13,944 bases of DNA, from contig DASQPA010000547.1 of assembly GCA_035644215.1 (NCBI GenBank), forward strand, positions 1-13,944, written 5' to 3'. The notes under the pieces were generated by a model that saw only the letters and a list, made by a program, of their open reading frames with translations, searched no databases and had not been told where the DNA came from. Positions 12,820 to 13,944 of this stretch are shown here, in pieces. A program made the translations under genes and the position numbers. Within the stretch, counting starts at the first letter, position 1, and every line of letters starts with the position of its first letter. This DNA is from DASQPA01 sp035644215. Its GTDB lineage: Bacteria; Acidobacteriota; Thermoanaerobaculia; Multivoradales; UBA5704.

Positions 12820-13944
12820 AGTCCCATCTCCAGTCCCATCTCCGCGAGGCGCGCCGCGGCCTCGTCCGGCGACAGCTCCTCGACCAGGGCGAGGAGGGCC
12901 TCCAGCTGCGCCGGGTCGACCTCGCCGCGGGCGCGCCGCACGGCCTGGGCCAGCTCGGCCACGGTGGGCGCCTCGAAGAGGGCGGTCACCGGCAGGTCGG
13001 CGCCGAGGAGCCCCTTCACCTGGGTGACGATCTGGATCGCCAGGAGCGAGTGGCCGCCGAGCTCCAGGAAGCTGTCGTCGCGGCCGATCGGCGCGATCCC
13101 GAAGAGGTCCTGCCAGAGCTCGGCGAGCCGCTCCTCCACCTCGTCGCGCGGCGCCTCGTAGGGCGTCCGCAGAGCGGGCCTGGCAGACTTGGGCTGCCCT
13201 GGCGCCGTAGTGGCGAAGAGGGTGTCGGCGGTCAGGCTGTCGGTCTCCGCAACGAGCCCGGGGAGGTGGCGGGAGGAAATCACCACCGCAGGGGCGCCGG
13301 GCAGGGGGTGGGCGAGGAGGCGGGCGAGAGCCGCGCCGCTCCGCTCGGCGGCCACGGCGTGGGCCAGGAGCCCGGCCTGCACCTCCGCCGCCGAGCCCGC
13401 GGCCAGGGGACCACCGGCCGCCGCTCCGGCCACCAGCCAGGCGTCCCACTGGTAGGGGTCCCAGAGCACCGCCCGCACCCGCCCGTCCGCACCCGCCGAA
13501 CCCGGGCGGGCGGCCAGGGCCTCCAGGTAGGAGCTGGCGGCGGCCAGCTCGACCTCGCCGAGGCCGCCGGTGAGCGCCGCCGTGGTCGAGAGGAGGACGA
13601 CGAAGGCGGGCGATGCCGCCGATTCCGGCCCGCGGGCGGCGGCGAGGAGCGCCTCGGCGGTGCGCGCCACCGGGGCGAGCGCGGCGCCCAGCGCCTCCGG
13701 ATCTTTCAGCTGGAGGAGGCCGCCGGGGAAGCCGCCGCCGGCGAAAAAGGCGCCAGACACCGGGCCGAAACGGGCCTGGGCCTCGGCCCAGGCAGCGCCC
13801 AGGCCTGAGGGCTCGGCCCGCAGGATCAGCAGCCGATCCGGCCCGATTTCTCTCTCCAGGGCGAGCAGACGATCGGAGCTTCCGTCCGGCGGCAGGACGG
13901 CGGCGACCCGCGCTCCCACCCGCCGCGTCAGGTGCTCGGCGAGC
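12816..13944 (-). CDS. PKS C-terminal part: degenerate KR and ACP, 5'-truncated
   Basis: End of a modular type I polyketide synthase that should hand its chain to the NRPS. 375 residues are visible and the frame is open through the right edge (starting LAEHLTRRVGARV, the segment just after the NADPH-binding GGxGxxG of ketoreductases). A GTG at 13919 is therefore an internal Val, not a start. Residues 1 to about 230 are ketoreductase-like but lack the catalytic Lys, Ser, Tyr and Asn. An ACP follows (VEERLAELWQ to LGGHSLLAIQ, attachment Ser at bases 13047-13049), then a leucine- and acid-rich tail (LEALLALVEELSPDEAAARLAEM) of the kind often used for docking. The ketosynthase and acyltransferase, if present, lie upstream. 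The TGA stop overlaps the next start. PKS identity is firm; an inactive ketoreductase is inferred from the missing residues. Confidence 0.93.
   Translation of the reverse strand, partial: LAEHLTRRVGARVAAVLPPDGSSDRLLALEREIGPDRLLILRAEPSGLGAAWAEAQARFGPVSGAFFAGGGFPGGLLQLKDPEALGAALAPVARTAEALLAAARGPESAASPAFVVLLSTTAALTGGLGEVELAAASSYLEALAARPGSAGADGRVRAVLWDPYQWDAWLVAGAAAGGPLAAGSAAEVQAGLLAHAVAAERSGAALARLLAHPLPGAPAVVISSRHLPGLVAETDSLTADTLFATTAPGQPKSARPALRTPYEAPRDEVEERLAELWQDLFGIAPIGRDDSFLELGGHSLLAIQIVTQVKGLLGADLPVTALFEAPTVAELAQAVRRARGEVDPAQLEALLALVEELSPDEAAARLAEMGLEMGL
12820..12843 (-). repeat. Perfect 12-bp tandem repeat at the PKS 3' end
   Basis: Plus-strand agtcccatctcc twice. On the minus strand it encodes the last PKS residues, EMGLEMGL, and each copy carries a GGAG; the second one serves as ribosome site for the next gene. 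It looks like a recent in-frame duplication. Confidence 0.9.
12828..12831 (-). promoter_or_regulatory. GGAG ribosome binding site of the stand-alone C gene
   Basis: GGAG on the minus strand ends 8 bases before the ATG at 12819, a good spacing. It lies inside the 3' coding end of the PKS gene, within one unit of a 12-bp direct repeat. Confidence 0.65.
12940..13147 (-). other. Acyl carrier protein domain of the PKS
   Basis: Carrier fold with EEVEERLAELWQDLFGI-type helix one and LGGHSLLAIQ at the attachment site. It holds the polyketide intermediate that meets the C domain encoded next. Confidence 0.88.
13230..13944 (-). other. Ketoreductase-like domain lacking catalytic residues
   Basis: Aligned without gaps to active type I ketoreductases (for example LAPKVDG, then FSSTAGV up to AAYAAAN), this domain reads LAPVART (Lys to Val, visible residue 92) and LSTTAAL (catalytic Ser to Thr, 120). 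In VELAAAS, Tyr becomes Leu (133) and Asn becomes Ser (137). The fold landmarks around them are kept: FAGGGFPGGLLQL, VVLLS, YLEALA, VLWDPYQWDAW. It is probably structural only, leaving the beta-keto group unreduced by this module. Confidence 0.82.

Noticed and set aside
12820..13449. Upstream extension of the lone C gene to 13449
   Set aside because: It overlaps the PKS ACP coding region, whose frame has clear carrier motifs. The ATG at 12819 has a good ribosome site and a head matching the next protein.
237..13808. Very long open frames on the plus strand (for example 237-3269, 3413-5737, 5747-9865, 10205-11419, 11503-13161)
   Set aside because: They are antisense to clear NRPS/PKS genes, rich in Arg/Gly/Glu, and show no recognisable domain. 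Long antisense frames are expected in very GC-rich codon-biased DNA.
13905..13919. GTG at 13919 as the start of the KR-ACP gene
   Set aside because: The frame is open to the window edge and the preceding codons (LAEHLTRR) fit a ketoreductase, so this is an internal Val of a truncated gene.

Overview
The window is a fragment of a large hybrid polyketide/non-ribosomal peptide (PKS-NRPS) assembly line. All real genes lie on the minus strand and are read from high to low coordinates. The DNA is very GC-rich by eye, with no spacers apart from an 8-base gap between the last two genes. This suggests a high-GC secondary-metabolite producer such as an acidobacterium, a myxobacterium or a relative. No marker gene is present, so the taxon cannot be fixed.

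Layout in order of transcription. (1) 13944-12816: the 3' end of a PKS gene, with a ketoreductase-like domain and an acyl carrier protein (ACP). The ketoreductase has lost all four catalytic positions. (2) 12819-11326: a small gene for a stand-alone condensation (C) domain, 497 aa. (3) 11329-3266: a two-module NRPS of 2687 aa, C-A-PCP-E-C-A-PCP. (4) 3257 to the left edge: the start of another NRPS, C-A with an N-methyltransferase (nMT) inserted in the A domain, cut by the window. Genes 1/2 and 2/3 overlap by ATGA; genes 3/4 are 8 bases apart with an AGGAG site. The set looks like one operon open at both ends, and no promoter or terminator is visible.

Reading the line colinearly: an acyl or beta-keto chain on the PKS ACP is condensed with amino acid X, which is epimerised to D. 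L-alanine follows (its pocket code matches the published alanine code DLFNNALTYK), then an N-methylated residue Y. The C-domain types fit: the C domain after E is D-C-L-like, and the one after the alanine module is L-C-L-like.

The most unusual points are the extra C domain between the PKS ACP and an NRPS that already begins with its own closely similar C domain, the fully degenerate ketoreductase, and many in-frame short (mostly 9-bp) tandem duplications in linkers and loops of these proteins. Domain boundaries are estimated from motif positions and are good to about 20-30 residues.
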